Positions 1 through 10,928 of a stretch of 40,489 nt of DNA are shown here, piece by piece (the first letter of the stretch is position 1; every line of letters begins with the position of its first letter). Below the pieces are notes generated by a model that had not been told where the DNA came from, did no database searches, and worked only from the letters and a program-made list of their open reading frames with translations. The stretch is from the NCBI GenBank assembly GCA_003427395.1, contig BFEA01000837.1, positions 292,424-332,912 of the forward strand, written 5' to 3'. The position numbers were made by a program, and so were the translations under genes. Origin of the DNA: Chara braunii. Its lineage: Eukaryota > Streptophyta > Charophyceae > Charales > Characeae.

Positions 1-96
1 TTTTTTTTGGTCCGCGTTCGGCCGAAGGGCCGAACGTGACCAGAGGGGGTGATGAACGTTCGAGCATTCGGCCCGTCCCGGTCGCCGGCAACCCTG
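1..96. mobile_element. Right end of a hAT-like non-autonomous element
   Basis: The stretch is GC-rich with repeated GTTCGGCC/GGCCGAAC blocks and ends in GCCGGCAACCCTG. The same terminal layout (a gcgttcggcccgtcc block, then GCCGGTTACCCTG) closes the complete element at 22157-22909, so this is a second family member cut by the window edge. The left end and its target duplication lie outside the window. Family membership is seen in the sequence; the hAT assignment is inferred from the complete copy. Confidence 0.6.
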
Positions 97-245
97 ATTG
101 AAATAAAATAAATTGATTAATTCCCCTCTTAACCCCGTAATTTATTATCTATACCCCTTTTTAACCCTTTGATGACCAATCAAGATTTTTATGAAATAGG
201 AGCATAGTTCTATTGTATGTAATATGCATAATATCACTTTTTTTT

Positions 246-286
<41 letters not shown>

Positions 287-785
287 AAGAATCTGGATTT
301 ATAAATAATCCTACCTTCCGATAATCCGGTCATATAATCTGACTAGATCATCTGGCCAGAATATCCGTACTACTTTGATTGTAAGGGGTTTCAGTCATAA
401 ATTGGTGAATTCTATCTTAATCATAATATATTTGTTGTAGTATAATAAAAGTTTAATTAAAACATTTGATAAGTCGGTTCATTCCAACTTCAACAAATAA
501 ATGTACTGGGTAGGGCATACTTACTTTTAAACATAAATTTGTGAAATAAAACTGAAAATTTTAGAATTTGAAGAAGTTTTGAATGATAGTTATAAAATAT
601 GAAGGATTTGTTTTTAACCACCACTACCTCCGAGCCTGTTTTTATTGACCATAAATTTCATTGCGCACCGAGTTTTGTCGAGCTTAGGTTCGACTGTATT
701 TTCTTTTATGGTATTCCTCAAACTTTAACAAGGAAAAAAAAAATTGAAAAAAAAACAAAAAGAACGCTAGGAACGTGAAAAGCAA
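97..785. other. AT-rich stretch without a gene
   Basis: There is no supportable coding region. It contains an (AT)n microsatellite at about 251-284 and short A/T runs. Reading frames here are short and low-complexity. Confidence 0.6.
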
Positions 786-1200
786 TTGGCACTACAGGGA
801 ACTGTGGTCATCACAACAGTTGCAAAAGAAAATAACAACGAAACGGAAAAAAAAAACGCAATATTTTTATGGATGTGATAGCAACTGGATATAGAATCTC
901 GAGTGCATGTGAGACTGTGTCCGCCCAACGGGCGTTACAACCCTGACGGTTGCAAAAAAAAAAAAAAAAAAAAAAAAAAACCTACTTTGTGGACGAGATA
1001 ACAACTAGATATAGAATGTTAAGTGCATGTGAGAGTATACCATCATAACGGGAGTTACAACCCCGACAGTTGCAAATCAAAAGAAAAATGAAAAAAAAAA
1101 AAAAACTACTCTATGTACGACATAGAAGTTAGGTACAAAATGTCTGGTATATGCCAGTGTGAGATTGTGCCCTGCTCCGCGCTGTGCCAGTCATCTGTGG
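786..1200 (+). repeat. About 120-bp tandem repeat, three to four degenerate copies
   Basis: Units of the form (gga)tgtgataacaact-gatatagaat ... gtgcatgtgaga ... acgggcgttacaaccc-gacggttgcaaa, each followed by an A-run, recur at about 870, 980 and 1106, with a partial unit at 786-835. The A-runs differ in length, from 14 to about 24 bases. Seen directly; no coding potential. Confidence 0.7.
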
Positions 1201-1286
1201 AATATGCCCTGCCCCTCGCTGACGAGGCACTAAAACGAGCAACCAAAAAAAGCGAAGAACACAGAGCAAAAAATGAACTAGCCACA

Positions 1287-1376
1287 ATTCAAAATAGATG
1301 CGTTCTTGGAAGCACTGATGTGAGCGCGTCTCGCTCACTTCCCTCCCTGTCGTGCTTCCTTTGGATTGAATTGTTT
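1287..1376. repeat. Imperfect inverted repeat (hairpin)
   Basis: CACAATTCAAAATAG...GGAAGCAC is mirrored by GTGCTTCC...TTGAATTG. An inner pairing GTGAGCG/CGCTCAC sits around a 5-nt loop. The stem is imperfect. It could be a small fold-back element or a structured RNA; there is no further support. Confidence 0.4.
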
Positions 1377-1584
1377 GGTTTTTTTTTTTTTTTTTTCTTT
1401 TTTGAAGCGGTTTCATAAGCCCCACACATTATTTTTTGCCAAGTCTTGTCCGACCACCGAAAACTTCAAAAAAAGTGGGAAAATAATCATTTTTCTCATT
1501 TTTATCAAAAGTGGCAGAGGTAGTGGTGGTTTAAATGAAATATTTTTTCAACTTTCGTTTATTCTGTGAATTTTTATGCCGGCT

Positions 1585-2230
1585 TACAATGACATGGTTA
1601 TTTGTAATTTATGGGCAGGCCGCTATCTAAGGATAGACCAACTTTACGGCATGCCAAGTACTTGTAGAGGCGAATCACAGTTTTATATCCAACAGAGAAT
1701 AACAACATGAACATGTGTTCAAAAGGGATAATGAAAGTATGTTAGACCCAAGCGACATCGGGGATATTTCACATTGTTTGATTGTTGCCACATCCTACAT
1801 CAGCGAACCCCTCTGACTCATAATGTTTTACATATACCCCCAAGGGTAAGGCAACTTTGGGGCATGTATAGTTACAATAGAGGTAAATCATGATTTTACA
1901 TCCAAACTCAAAATTACTATATGTACCTGTAAAAAGTATCACGCCCAAACAACACTTTGCATACTTTGCATAGTTGAGTTGCTACCAAAGAGGAATGTCA
2001 GTATAATTACAGTTATTTGAGAACCAAAACAGAAATAAACACATCTTGCATTGACATACCTCTCTAACTTAGAATGTTTGGACAAACCCTTATTAAGAGT
2101 GGGGCAACTTTATGACATGCCTAGTACTGATAGAGGCAAGTCATATTTTCATCCTGACTCAAAACAACAACATATACGTGGGCATTTAAAAAAGTTAACT
2201 GCGTACTTTTATTTTTTTTATACTTAAATT
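1585..2230 (+). repeat. About 230-bp degenerate tandem repeat, three copies
   Basis: A block with ggcaactTTatGGCATGcc-agtact-gtagaGGC-AaTCA---TTT-ATCC-AACTcaaAA recurs near 1640, 1850 and 2100. Each copy is followed by a similar AT-rich segment. Divergence between copies is high, so the array is old. No gene is visible. Confidence 0.6.
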
Positions 2231-2504
2231 GTTGTCAAATATATATGCGTTTGAAGGGTATAGTGATTTTTCTTAATTTTTTCAAAGCTCTAAGATGGTC
2301 TTCCCTAAAAGATGAGCACCAAGTGTATGTCCTTGAGTGTTTTGATCTTTCATCAAACATTATGAACACCGAAAATTTTCAAAGTTGCAGACTACCGATG
2401 TAGTCTTACAAAATGTAGGTTGATTCATTTTATAACCAATGTGTATATTGCCACAAGCGTCGTTGTTTTTTTGTCCATAGCAAAGTCTGAGCCAATTTAT
2501 TTTC

Positions 2505-2614
2505 AAGGACTTACGTGTAAATAGCGTCCATAAATTGTGAAGATTATGTGCAAATAGGGTAGCATGTGAACTATAGGGACTAACGTGCAAGTAAGGTGCT
2601 TAAATTAGAATGAC
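2505..2614 (+). repeat. About 35-bp minisatellite, interrupted by the retrotransposon
   Basis: Three units of roughly 35 bp (GACTTACGTGTAAATAG-GTCC-TAAATTG-) precede the 5' LTR. The same unit resumes immediately after the 3' LTR at 12688 (gacttacttgcaaatagag). The retrotransposon therefore landed inside this array. A related 36-bp array lies at 18006-18125. Confidence 0.7.
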
Positions 2615-2975
2615 TGCAGCGGGCCTTCATTTGCCCTGGCCCACGGTCAGGGCCTGTTTGGCTATTTGCCAGTTTGGCCTGTGGGACCAGGCAGTGGCCT
2701 GACCCCACAGGCCGTGTGGTTATTCAGTCGAGTCCAGTCCTGCGCGGTACTACTGTTGGTACCAGGCCATTTCAGTCCAGTCCAGTCAGTCCGTTGGGGG
2801 TATACCCCAACTGCAGTTTGTTTTGTGACTCATTCTTCATTTGCACAGATTGGAGTACGTGCGTGTCGAGTCTGCGTTGGAGTTGCGCTGTCTCTTCCAT
2901 CTCCATCTCCATCTCCCCCATCCTCATCCCTTCGTCTTGATCCTGACGCACCGCCATCCCGGCGGGTCCGTCACA
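2615..2975 (+). repeat. 5' LTR
   Basis: 361 bp, TGCAGCGG...CCGTCACA. It is repeated at the same length at 12327-12687 with about 25 mismatches or indels. It contains a CAGTCCAGTCC-type short tandem motif and a GGGGGTATACCCC palindrome that could lie in the promoter part of U3. No clear TATA box was assigned. Confidence 0.93.
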
Positions 2976-2976
2976 C

Positions 2977-2994
2977 TGGTATTAGAGCAGGCTT
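2977..2994 (+). promoter_or_regulatory. Primer-binding site, initiator-Met tRNA type
   Basis: TGGTATTAGAGCAGGCTT lies one base after the 5' LTR. Plant initiator-Met tRNA priming sites read TGGTATCAGAGC at the start, so this one differs by a single C-to-T change in the first 12 positions. This tRNA is the usual primer in plant Ty3/gypsy elements. Confidence 0.85.
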
Positions 2995-3166
2995 TCCTCT
3001 CTGCTCCTCTCCCTTACCCACCCCACCTATCAGTTGCCACGCGGCTGGAGCAAAAAAAAAAACACCCACGCTCGTTTTTTCAACGAGCGCTGTTACTCTA
3101 GGCAGTGACTGATGTTGCGCCTTATCTCGTTGGAAGAGGCTTCAAAAAAACTTTCCAACAAGACCT

Positions 3167-3211
3167 CTTTTGCCAAATTTCACCCAGAGGGTGAAAAGTT
3201 ATTGGCAAAAG
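3167..3211 (+). promoter_or_regulatory. Leader hairpin of the retrotransposon RNA
   Basis: CTTTTGCCAA pairs perfectly with TTGGCAAAAG. Inside it TTCACCC pairs with GGGTGAA around an AGA loop. It sits about 170 nt downstream of the PBS, the usual location of packaging or dimerisation signals in retroelement RNAs. That role is inferred from position only. Confidence 0.55.
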
Positions 3212-4499
3212 AGTTTTTGCCCTCTACATCTCCTCTCTTGACCCGTGGCCATCTCCAAAAGTGCCACGTGGCAGTTTGCTGAGGATTTTTTTGAAGACCC
3301 CCCTGGCTAGGGGGCTGCACTACAGTGGAACTGGGTGGCTGATCAATATCTCAGCCAACCCCAGATAATGTGCAGCAGCAGTTCATCACCATCTTGAAGA
3401 CCTCTTCTCCCAAGGGGTGTGTGAAGGCCAAGATATTATGGATCTTGGTGAAGTTGTATGCTCTTGGTTACCCAAGAGCTGGGTATCACCTCTCTCATCC
3501 CTAATCCACTCTCCCACTCCCTTTTCCCTCTCTCCCCTTCGTCATCTGACCTTCTTTTTCTCTCACCACCACTCATCGATCACCTTTTCTCACTCCTCTC
3601 TCCACTTTTCTCATTTCTCTCCTCTTCTCCCCACTAATCTCTCATCCCCTTCACTCTTTTCCATCCACTACCATATTTTTACTCTCTCCTCTCCCAACCT
3701 CACTCTCCTTGCTTCTTTTCCCTACTTCTCTACTCTCCTTCCTTTTAATCTCTCATACCCTTCCCTCTTCACTCATCTCCCACCATCTTTTTCTCTCCCC
3801 TTTCTCCACTCACTTTCTTTTACTAATCTCTCACTCTTTTCTTCACATTTTCCATAGCTTTCTCTCTCATTCTCTCACCCTCCTCTCCTCCTTTCTTCCC
3901 CCAACTACAACCCCATCATCTCCCTCACCTACCGCTTCAGTCTTTTCTCTTTCCCACCTAATTTTCTCTTTTTTTAATCACGTTTTCATCCCCTCCCCCC
4001 CTCACTTCAATTTTTTCTGTTTTTCTTGTTTTCTCTTTCTTTTTTATTTAAATTTTCTCCGTTCCTCCAAAAATTCGGATTATCTTCTTCCCTACTTCTT
4101 TTTTAATTTTTTGATTTATTTTATTTTATTTTATTTATTTTATTTTATTTTATTTATTTTAAAATTTTGAATTTTTCTGCGGCACCCTAAAATCTGATTA
4201 GGACTTAGCCATTCTTGCTTTCGACACACATTTTGACCCCGTGGGTGTAATGAAGTACTGCCGAAATTTGTGAAAAATCCAAAAGTTGGTTAGTTTCTCT
4301 TCACTCTCCTCCACCTCCTTATTTATTTATCTATTTATTTATTTATTTACTTATTTTTCTGAAAATTTTAATTTGCGGCATTGTAAAAATTAGTGTGCTT
4401 CTCTTAGTCTCTCCTTTCTCTTTGCACATTTTGACCTCGTTGGGGTAAGAAAATGTTGCTTAAATTTTAAAAAAATTGAATAAGTCCTCTTCCCTTGCT

Positions 4500-4546
<47 letters not shown>

Positions 4547-4921
4547 CTTGAAATTTTTTTTTTTTTTTTTTTTTCTTTCCCCCTCCTTTCCTTTTTTTTT
4601 TTTTTTTTTATTTGGTCGCCGCTACCCTCCCATAACCACCTAAACTCCGGTTAGGGTTTTCTTAGGGTTTTCTAGGGTTTAGGGTTCTCCTAACTCCCGC
4701 CCCCCTTCCTACTCTCCCGCCTCCTCCCGTCGGCCACCCAGGACCTGGACGGCTCCTCCCCCCTCGAGCGGTTCGGCGCCTTCGTCTCACGCGCGACCCG
4801 CAAAATCCGAGGCCAGCCGACTCACACATACTCACTCCGCTCCCGCGGTCCCCTTCCTCTTACCGGTGGACCCCTTTCCCCACACACTCCTCTAAGGACT
4901 ACCTCCATTCCCCTTCCGGCC
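3212..4921 (+). other. Untranslated leader with a long pyrimidine tract
   Basis: About 570 bases (3480-4050) are almost pure C/T on the plus strand. AT-rich sequence and poly(T) runs (4507-4543 and nearby) follow. The open frames across it are compositional artefacts rich in Ser, Leu, Pro and Phe. The leader is unusually long: almost 2 kb separate the PBS from the gag ATG. Confidence 0.7.
4651..4686 (+). promoter_or_regulatory. Telo-box-like TTAGGGTTT cluster upstream of gag
   Basis: Several overlapping TAGGGTTT(T) motifs occur (gttagggttttcttaggg, tctagggtttaggg). In plants, telo-boxes (AAACCCTA or its complement) are promoter elements of translation-related genes and are bound by telobox proteins. 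Any role here is inference. Confidence 0.35.
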
Positions 4922-7288
4922 ATGGATGGGAGTTCATCCGAGGAGATCGCCGAGGCGCAGTCCACACCCCAGGTCAGCGTGCCGTCAGCGCCTCATGATC
5001 AGGCCCATGCGGACACCATGGACCTTCATGTCGTCCTTATAGCAATCCAGGCACAACTTAGTACGCTTGGACCGTTGCAAGNGCAAATCAATGCGCTAGC
5101 CCTCGACGTCAACCGCCTCAAGGGCTCCCCTCATCGCTCTCCCCACCGCTGTCACACCCCTTCCCCTACCGGCTCCGATTCCGGCTCCCCAGGACTCCGG
5201 AGACGGAGTCACCATGGTTCCCCCTCCTCTGCGGGCCAGGCCCAACACTCCCCCTCAGCGGTGGCGAGTGCTGCTGCCGCTCAGACCACCCCGTCCGTTG
5301 CGGCAGTTCTTCCGGCCACGGCCGCCCCTACCGTCTCTAGTACTGCTGTAGGTGCTGCGGTCCAGGTACCGCCTTCTTCCCAGTAGTTTCATCGACCCAC
5401 ACCGGTGTTGCTTCCCAGCTCCCCGCACCGGTCGCGGCAATACGGCTCTTCCCTCTTCTTCCTGCCTTCGTCCCCCCACCCCCATAGCAGGGTACCGCCC
5501 AAGCTGGGATTCCTCCTCCCACTGGAAGACCCGCTCCGCCCCCTCCACCTCCGACCCCGCGCACCCAGCGAGTGGCCACTTTACAGGCCACCATTGCGCA
5601 GGCTCAGGTGGAGATTCTCGCTCTGAGACAGTCTCACCCATCACAGGTTGCCCACCCTTCTTCCTCTACCACCCCTTCGGTCCCCATGATGCAGGCTCGT
5701 TTCCCTCGACCTGCTCCTCAGCCTCTTCCCTCCTACCTGGCTATTCCGGGACAGCTGCCCGCGGCCATTGCCTCCTCATCTGCTGGTCCATCCGCCAGCT
5801 GTCACGGCCCACAGCCTTCCCCCACCTCTGCCCCTGCAGCGGCCTCGACTTACGCTGCCGCAGTGCACTCGCCTCGATCTCTCTCCCCCCCCCATCAACA
5901 CAGTGGACATCCTCTTGCGCGCACCACGGACATTCCCGAGTATGATGGCACATCCCGTGTCTCTCGCTGGTTGCAGATAGCAACGCGCACGCTCTCTTTG
6001 ACGACTACCCGTCAGGAGTTGTGGTGCGACGTGCTCCCAACCAAATTGCGAGGTAGCCCTTCCACTGCGTGGGAATACCCAGCGCCTCCGCGTGGGTGAG
6101 GTCCCCACTCTGGCCGACTTCGCGGCCTTCCTTCAGGACCGTTTCGGCGCTCGTCATGACGCCACCGACGCCTTAGACCGCGTCACCCAGACCAGATGGT
6201 CCGGGTCCTCTGTACCGGCCGACCTGGAGCGTCACATCCGGGTGTTTCAGGACGCTCGCCTTGTTTGTGACGAGACGTTCCTACCGGAGATCACACTCAC
6301 CAACCGGTTCCTTGTCAGCCTGCCAACTGACTACCGCCTAGAGCTATGGAGGCGATCATTCTCTTCCGCGGAGCAGGCATACGAGGCTGCGCGTCAGTAC
6401 CAGAGGATGTGTAGTCGCTTCTCTGTCGCCCCATCCTCTTCGCGGCCAGCCGCCACCTCCCAGTCTCAGGGTACCACCCGAGGCCGCTCCTCGTTTGCTG
6501 GTCGTTTTCGTCGTCCGGCTCGACCTGGAGCACCATTCGCCCGGCACTACAGTTCTCTCGAGTATGGAGAGGACGCCTCAGCCGAGCTTGATCCTACCAT
6601 TGGGGATGCCCCCGAGGACATCGAGCTTCGGGTTGTCATCCAGTACCACTTGGATGACGACACTGTCCCAATGGCCGAGCGCCTGCAGATGTCCATGTCT
6701 GCCAAGGGTCGTGCACGCAGTCGAGTTGCACAGGCTGGCGCCCACACACCCAAAGTTCCTCAGATAGACCTCCCGCAGGGTTTTGTCCCTCCTCGCGGAG
6801 CTCTATCCCCCGAGGAGTGTGTCGCCCTCGAGGACCGACGCGGCTTCCTTCGTTGCCACCAGGATGGACACACCTCCTCACGGTGTCCATACCACACCGC
6901 CCTCGATCGGTATTACGCTCACATTTCTCGTCAGCGCCGATCTCAGTCCCCCCGGCCCCGCCCGGCCAGCCCCACCCAGCTAGCCACGATGCAGTGTACC
7001 CCTGGGGCCTCGCTCGTAGCCGGCTTCCCGACCACCGAGTCGAGGTTTGCCCCTTTGGCTACCCCACCAGAGGATCCTAAGGGCATGAGAAACGCAGTTC
7101 TCTCTGCTCCGTCGTCTGTCGAGGTATCGTCTGCCTCCCAACAGACCGCCGCATCTAGTGCTTCTCCCCCGAGACTTCCGACGCGTCGCGCTATTCGCAC
7201 AACCCGTTGTAGCGCTCAGCTGGTGACTTGCGATGACGTTGTGTCATCTCTCTTGGACTTGAGCATTCTGCAGGCTCGTCAGGAGTGA
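4922..7288 (+). pseudogene. gag: gag (capsid/nucleocapsid polyprotein), frameshifted
   Basis: Structural polyprotein of the chromovirus, with its start at the ATG in GGCCATGG. The N-terminal part (4922-5383) is Ser/Pro-rich. Reading then moves to another frame (about 5388-6099, TAG at 5485), which holds a Pro-rich region and a gag-like core motif DIPEYDGT. It moves back at about 6065-6090 into a frame ending at TGA 7286-7288. The last segment contains a capsid-like stretch (LADFAAFLQDRF) and a nucleocapsid zinc-knuckle remnant, RCHQDGHTSSRCP. There the first Cys of C-x2-C-x4-H-x4-C appears to be replaced by Phe. An N at 5082 leaves one codon undefined. Downstream pol begins in the same frame as the third gag segment, so gag and pol were probably one polyprotein separated only by the mutated TGA. 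Confidence 0.85.
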
Positions 7289-7886
7289 CTCACGAGACAC
7301 ATCAACGTCCTGCGTCGTCTTCTCGCTCTGCTCTCTGACCCTGATCACACCCTACCCATCATCCCTATTCGCCTAGGGACATCTACGAGGGTGTACCACG
7401 CTTTATGGGACTTTGGCTCGCAGGGAGATTTCGTTCACCCTTGAGTGGTTGAGAGAGTTCGTCTAGCTACCTCTGGGTCCCGCCCTCCTATCTTCGTTAC
7501 CCTCGGAGATAACAAGACGCAGCGCTTCTTCGATCAGACGGTCCCCGACCTCCACTTCTCCCTCACCCTGTACCCAGACGCCTAGGTGTTACCATTCCTC
7601 CGCATACTTCGACGTGCTGGAGACTGGGTACGACTTTATCCTTGGCACTCCCTGGTCTCGCCGGTTCCATGGCACAGAGGCCGAATGGGCGACCGAGACA
7701 CTCGTTCTCAAAACGAAGTGTGGTCAGACTCATCGCGTCCCGTTCATTGGAACCACGGGCGACATCCCGCCCGACCTACGTCCCCAGGACCCTCGTCCCT
7801 TAGGGTCTCACCCTGACATCGCGTTCACTTCCCCTCGTCAGTTTGCTCACTTCATACGACAGGAGGACGTCACGTCTACTCAGTGA
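7289..7886 (+). pseudogene. Retroviral-type aspartic protease region, inactivated
   Basis: This segment continues the gag frame after TGA 7286, is stopped again by TGA 7442 and TAG 7583, then shifts frame for 7587-7886. The active-site region reads DFGSQGDFV at 7409, where the family has D-[ST]-G, so the catalytic triplet itself is altered (S to F, a single C-to-T change). The second conserved block, ETGYDFILGTPW, is intact in the shifted frame and matches the flap/C-terminal part typical of Ty3/gypsy proteases. The order gag-PR-RT fits. Certainly non-functional as read. Confidence 0.8.
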
Positions 7887-8740
7887 ACGTCATGGATCTT
7901 CTTCGCTATAATCCACTTTGTCCCGAGGTTGAGCTCATCTCGCTGGAGCCCGATCCCCCTGACCCTTCCTCCATCTTCGCGACTCCCATCTCTACGTCCA
8001 CCCGTCAGCCTGCGGATACCCCCTCCACGTCCCAGGCCTCAGCGCCGTCGACTGTCGAGTCCACACATACGTCTCGTGCCGACGCAGACGCTGAGGAACT
8101 CACACGATTAATGTCAGACTTAGAGCCGGCCGTTCGCGACCTGATTCGAGAGTACCGCGACGTTTTTCCCCCATATTTCTCATACAGCGGGATTCCCCCG
8201 ATGTGCGGTGTTGAGCATTCTATCCAGCTCGTGCCTGACTATCGTGTTCACCATGAGGCACCGTACCGACTCTCAATCCCAGAGGCGACGGAACTCAAGC
8301 GTCAGCTTGAGGGGCTCCTTCGACTGGGTTTCATTAAACCCAGTAACTCCCCTTGGGGTGCACCTGTCCTCTTTGCTCGCAAAGCGGACGGAGCTCTCCG
8401 CCTCTGCATCGACTATCGCGGCCTTAACCGTTACACGATTAAGAATAGTTATCCCATGCCCCGCGCGGATGAGTTGTTTGACCGTCTGGCAGGCAACCGC
8501 TTCTTCAAGAAGATCGATCTTCACAGCGGTTACCACCAGATCCGCGTTGCCACAGAGGATCAGCCGAAGACCGCCTTTTGGTCGCGCTTCGGCCACTACG
8601 AGTTCATGGTGATGCCATTCGGCCTCACCAATGCCCCCGCCACCTCCCAGACGGCGATGAACGACATCTTCAGGGACATCCTTGAAGAATACGTTCTCGT
8701 ATACCTGGACGACATCTTGGTCTACAGTCGTACCTTAAGT
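7883..8740 (+). pseudogene. pol: Reverse transcriptase, fingers and palm (Ty3/gypsy)
   Basis: This is the longest intact piece of pol, about 286 codons. It shows the canonical series: [34 protein letters not shown], motif [12 protein letters not shown] with the catalytic Asp, [10 protein letters not shown] (motif B), and [12 protein letters not shown] (motif C, YLDD at 8702-8713). The three catalytic aspartates are therefore preserved. The preceding 70 codons are a Ser/Thr/Pro-rich linker from the protease. The frame is lost at about 8741 and resumes one register away. It joins the protease segment through another frameshift near 7880. Confidence 0.92.
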
Positions 8741-8742
8741 TA

Positions 8743-9846
8743 GAAGACCATATCAGACACCTTCGCGATGTCCTACAGCGCTTACGCAAGCATGGCTTCT
8801 ATGCCAAGCTCAGTAAGTGCCGCTTTGCCCAGCGCAAAGTGGACTTTCTAGGACACCATGTGTCTGACCAGGGTCTCCACATGGACGACGCGAAGATCAC
8901 TGCTATTGAAGAGTGGCCCGTCCCCACATCTGCTAAGCAGCTTCGCAGTTTCCTAGGCCTCACCAGCTACTATAGTAATTTTATCCAGGGATGCGCTAGG
9001 TATTCCTACGTCCTTACCTCTACCCTCCTCCAGAAGAACCCGGCGTGGTTTTGGACACCCCTGTGCGAAGACGCCTTTCGCGCCTTCAAGAAGGCGGTGA
9101 CCTGTGCGCCGGTTCTTCGCCTTCCCGATTTTTATCGTCCCTTTATCGTCACCACCAATGCGTCAGATTTTGCAGTAGAAGTCGTCCTTTCTCATATGTT
9201 TCTCTCTCCTCCAGATTCACCTTACCCCCATGTTCCTCCTTTCCCCCCCCCACCTGCTGACACTGCTTCTCGACTGACGCCTCCCCTCCCACCACTTCCC
9301 TCCACTGATAGTCCTCCTGTTACTGACTCCCCGACCATCGGGGAGCATGGGACTGTCGAGGCTCGTGCTGGGGATTGCCCGATCGTGTTCTACTCCCGTC
9401 AGCTACTGTCTGCCGAGATAAACTACACTGCTGATGAACGTGAGATTCTCGCAGTAGTTTATGCTACCCGACATTAGCGTCATTATCTGCACGGGGCGCC
9501 CTTCACGGTGCGCACTGACAACTCAGTTGTCTAGGCTTTCCTCATGAAGCCTAAGCTTTCCCCTCAACAGGCACGCTGGTGGCGTGACTTATCCGAGTTC
9601 AGTTTCACCACTCAACCTATCAAGGGTGAAACGAACTGCGTCGCCGATGCCTTGTCCCGCCGTCCTGATCACAATCAGGAACCCATTCAGCTTGCTGCCA
9701 TCTCCATCACCACTGTTGATCAGTCGGTGATCGACGTATATCGCACTCAGTACCACCACTACCCCGATTATTACGTCATCCACGCGACACTGCGGAGTGG
9801 CAAGACCGTTCCTTCCTACTCCCTCGGGGAGAACGGCCTTGTGTAG
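8743..9846 (+). pseudogene. pol: RT thumb/connection and RNase H, with a Pro-rich insertion
   Basis: The reading is continuous from [19 protein letters not shown] through FLGHHVSDQG and LRSFLGLTSYYSNFI (connection) into RNase H. RNase H begins FIVTTNASDFAV (9157): the first catalytic Asp of the usual TDAS motif is Asn, a G-to-A change. Between the second strand (VLSH) and PIVFYSRQL lies a Pro/Ser/Thr-rich insertion of about 60 residues (9202-9380) that is in frame and looks original to the element. TAG codons interrupt at 9475 (at the Trp of the conserved RHWRHYL block), 9532 and 9844. The tail ends with the typical NCVADALSRR. Confidence 0.88.
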
Positions 9847-10928
9847 TGGCATGATAGATCTGGTCAGCTAGAACCACGTATCTGCATTCCCTCCACCGGA
9901 CAGCTCCGCGTCCAGGCTATAGCAGAGTTCCATGACCAGGCAACTGCCGGTCATATGGGTTTCCACAAGACGTTGGCTCGTGTTTGCCGCCTATACGTCT
10001 GGCCGAAGTCCAAGGACTTTGTCAAAGCCTACATCCAGGAATGTCCTACCTGCCAGGAGGTGAACAGTGCGAACCACCTTCCGTATGGGTTACTTCAACC
10101 CCTACCCATACCTGAAGGTCGTTGGTAGTCCATCTCGATGGATTTCATTGGTCCCCTCCGCCCACCCACTCAGCGCGGTCATGATGCTATCTTGGTCATC
10201 GTCGATCGCTTCACGAAGCGTGCACGTTTTGTTCCGTGCCGCTATCGCATTAGCGCTCATGAGGTCGCCGACATCGTCTTCGACCGAGTCGTGAGAGATC
10301 ACGGCTTACCTCAGAGCATCATCTCCGACCGTGACCCGCGCTTTACCAGCACATTCTGGCGACGCCTACACGAGGTGTACGGATCCCAGCTCCGCTTCCC
10401 ATCGTCTTACCACCCTCAGACGGATGGTCAGCCTGAGGTTACCAACAAAACTCTCGGTAATATCCTCCGAAAGTTTGTTGGGACTTACACTTAGCCCACA
10501 TGGAGATTGCGTACAACCACGCTGTTTCGCCAGCTACGGGGATGTCGCCATTCTATTGCGACCTCGGCTACCACCCTCGCGTACCCGCGGATTTCCTATG
10601 ACCATCGCGGTTGCGCCCAGACACTCATTGCCCTGCGCTTGACGACTGGATCGCCCACATGGCGGCGATTATGAAGCGCGCACACGAGAGTTTAACCGAT
10701 TCCCAAACTCGCATGGCCGCACGAGCGAACCGATCACGAATGGATCATTCATTCAAAGTCGGTGACGATGTGCTCGTCGACGCACGCCACTTACAGCTCG
10801 AAGCAGATACGCTTTACAAGTTCAGGCGTCGTTTCTTCGGTCCATGCCGCATCCTTCAGGCCGTCGGTTCTGATACTGCCGCTAGTCCCGTCAGCTTCTG
10901 TGTGAAGTTACCTGATTACCTTCGATAG
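9847..10928 (+). pseudogene. pol: Integrase, zinc-binding and catalytic core
   Basis: An HHCC zinc motif is complete: H at 9931 and 9952, C at 10042 and 10051 (ECPTC). The catalytic core keeps the D,D35E triad: Asp 10141 (MDFIGPL), Asp 10327 (SDRDPRF) and Glu 10435 (TDGQPEV), with 35 residues between the last two. TAG 10126 separates the zinc domain from the core. A frame change and apparent small deletion near 10490 precede an intact stretch with HMEIAYN and MSPFYCDLGYHP. TGA 10599 and TAG 10926 then interrupt. The active-site residues survive but the protein cannot be made as one chain. Confidence 0.92.

Noticed and set aside
1320-1362. Resemblance of the hairpin arm to miR156 (complement of GCTCACTTCCCTCCCTGTCG)
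   Set aside because: Alignment to the mature miR156 needs an extra base and several mismatches, and the stem is imperfect. Chance similarity is more likely.
1113-1425. Overlapping frames of about 100 codons on both strands
   Set aside because: They run through a tandem repeat and a T-run; no protein-like pattern and no conserved motif.
3417-4170. Ser/Leu/Pro/Phe-rich frames of about 150 codons
   Set aside because: Produced by the C/T-only composition of the retrotransposon leader.
5384-10494. TAG as a reassigned (Gln) codon
   Set aside because: At least one TAG replaces a conserved Trp (RHWRHYL), and frameshifts are also present, so mutation explains the stops better than recoding.
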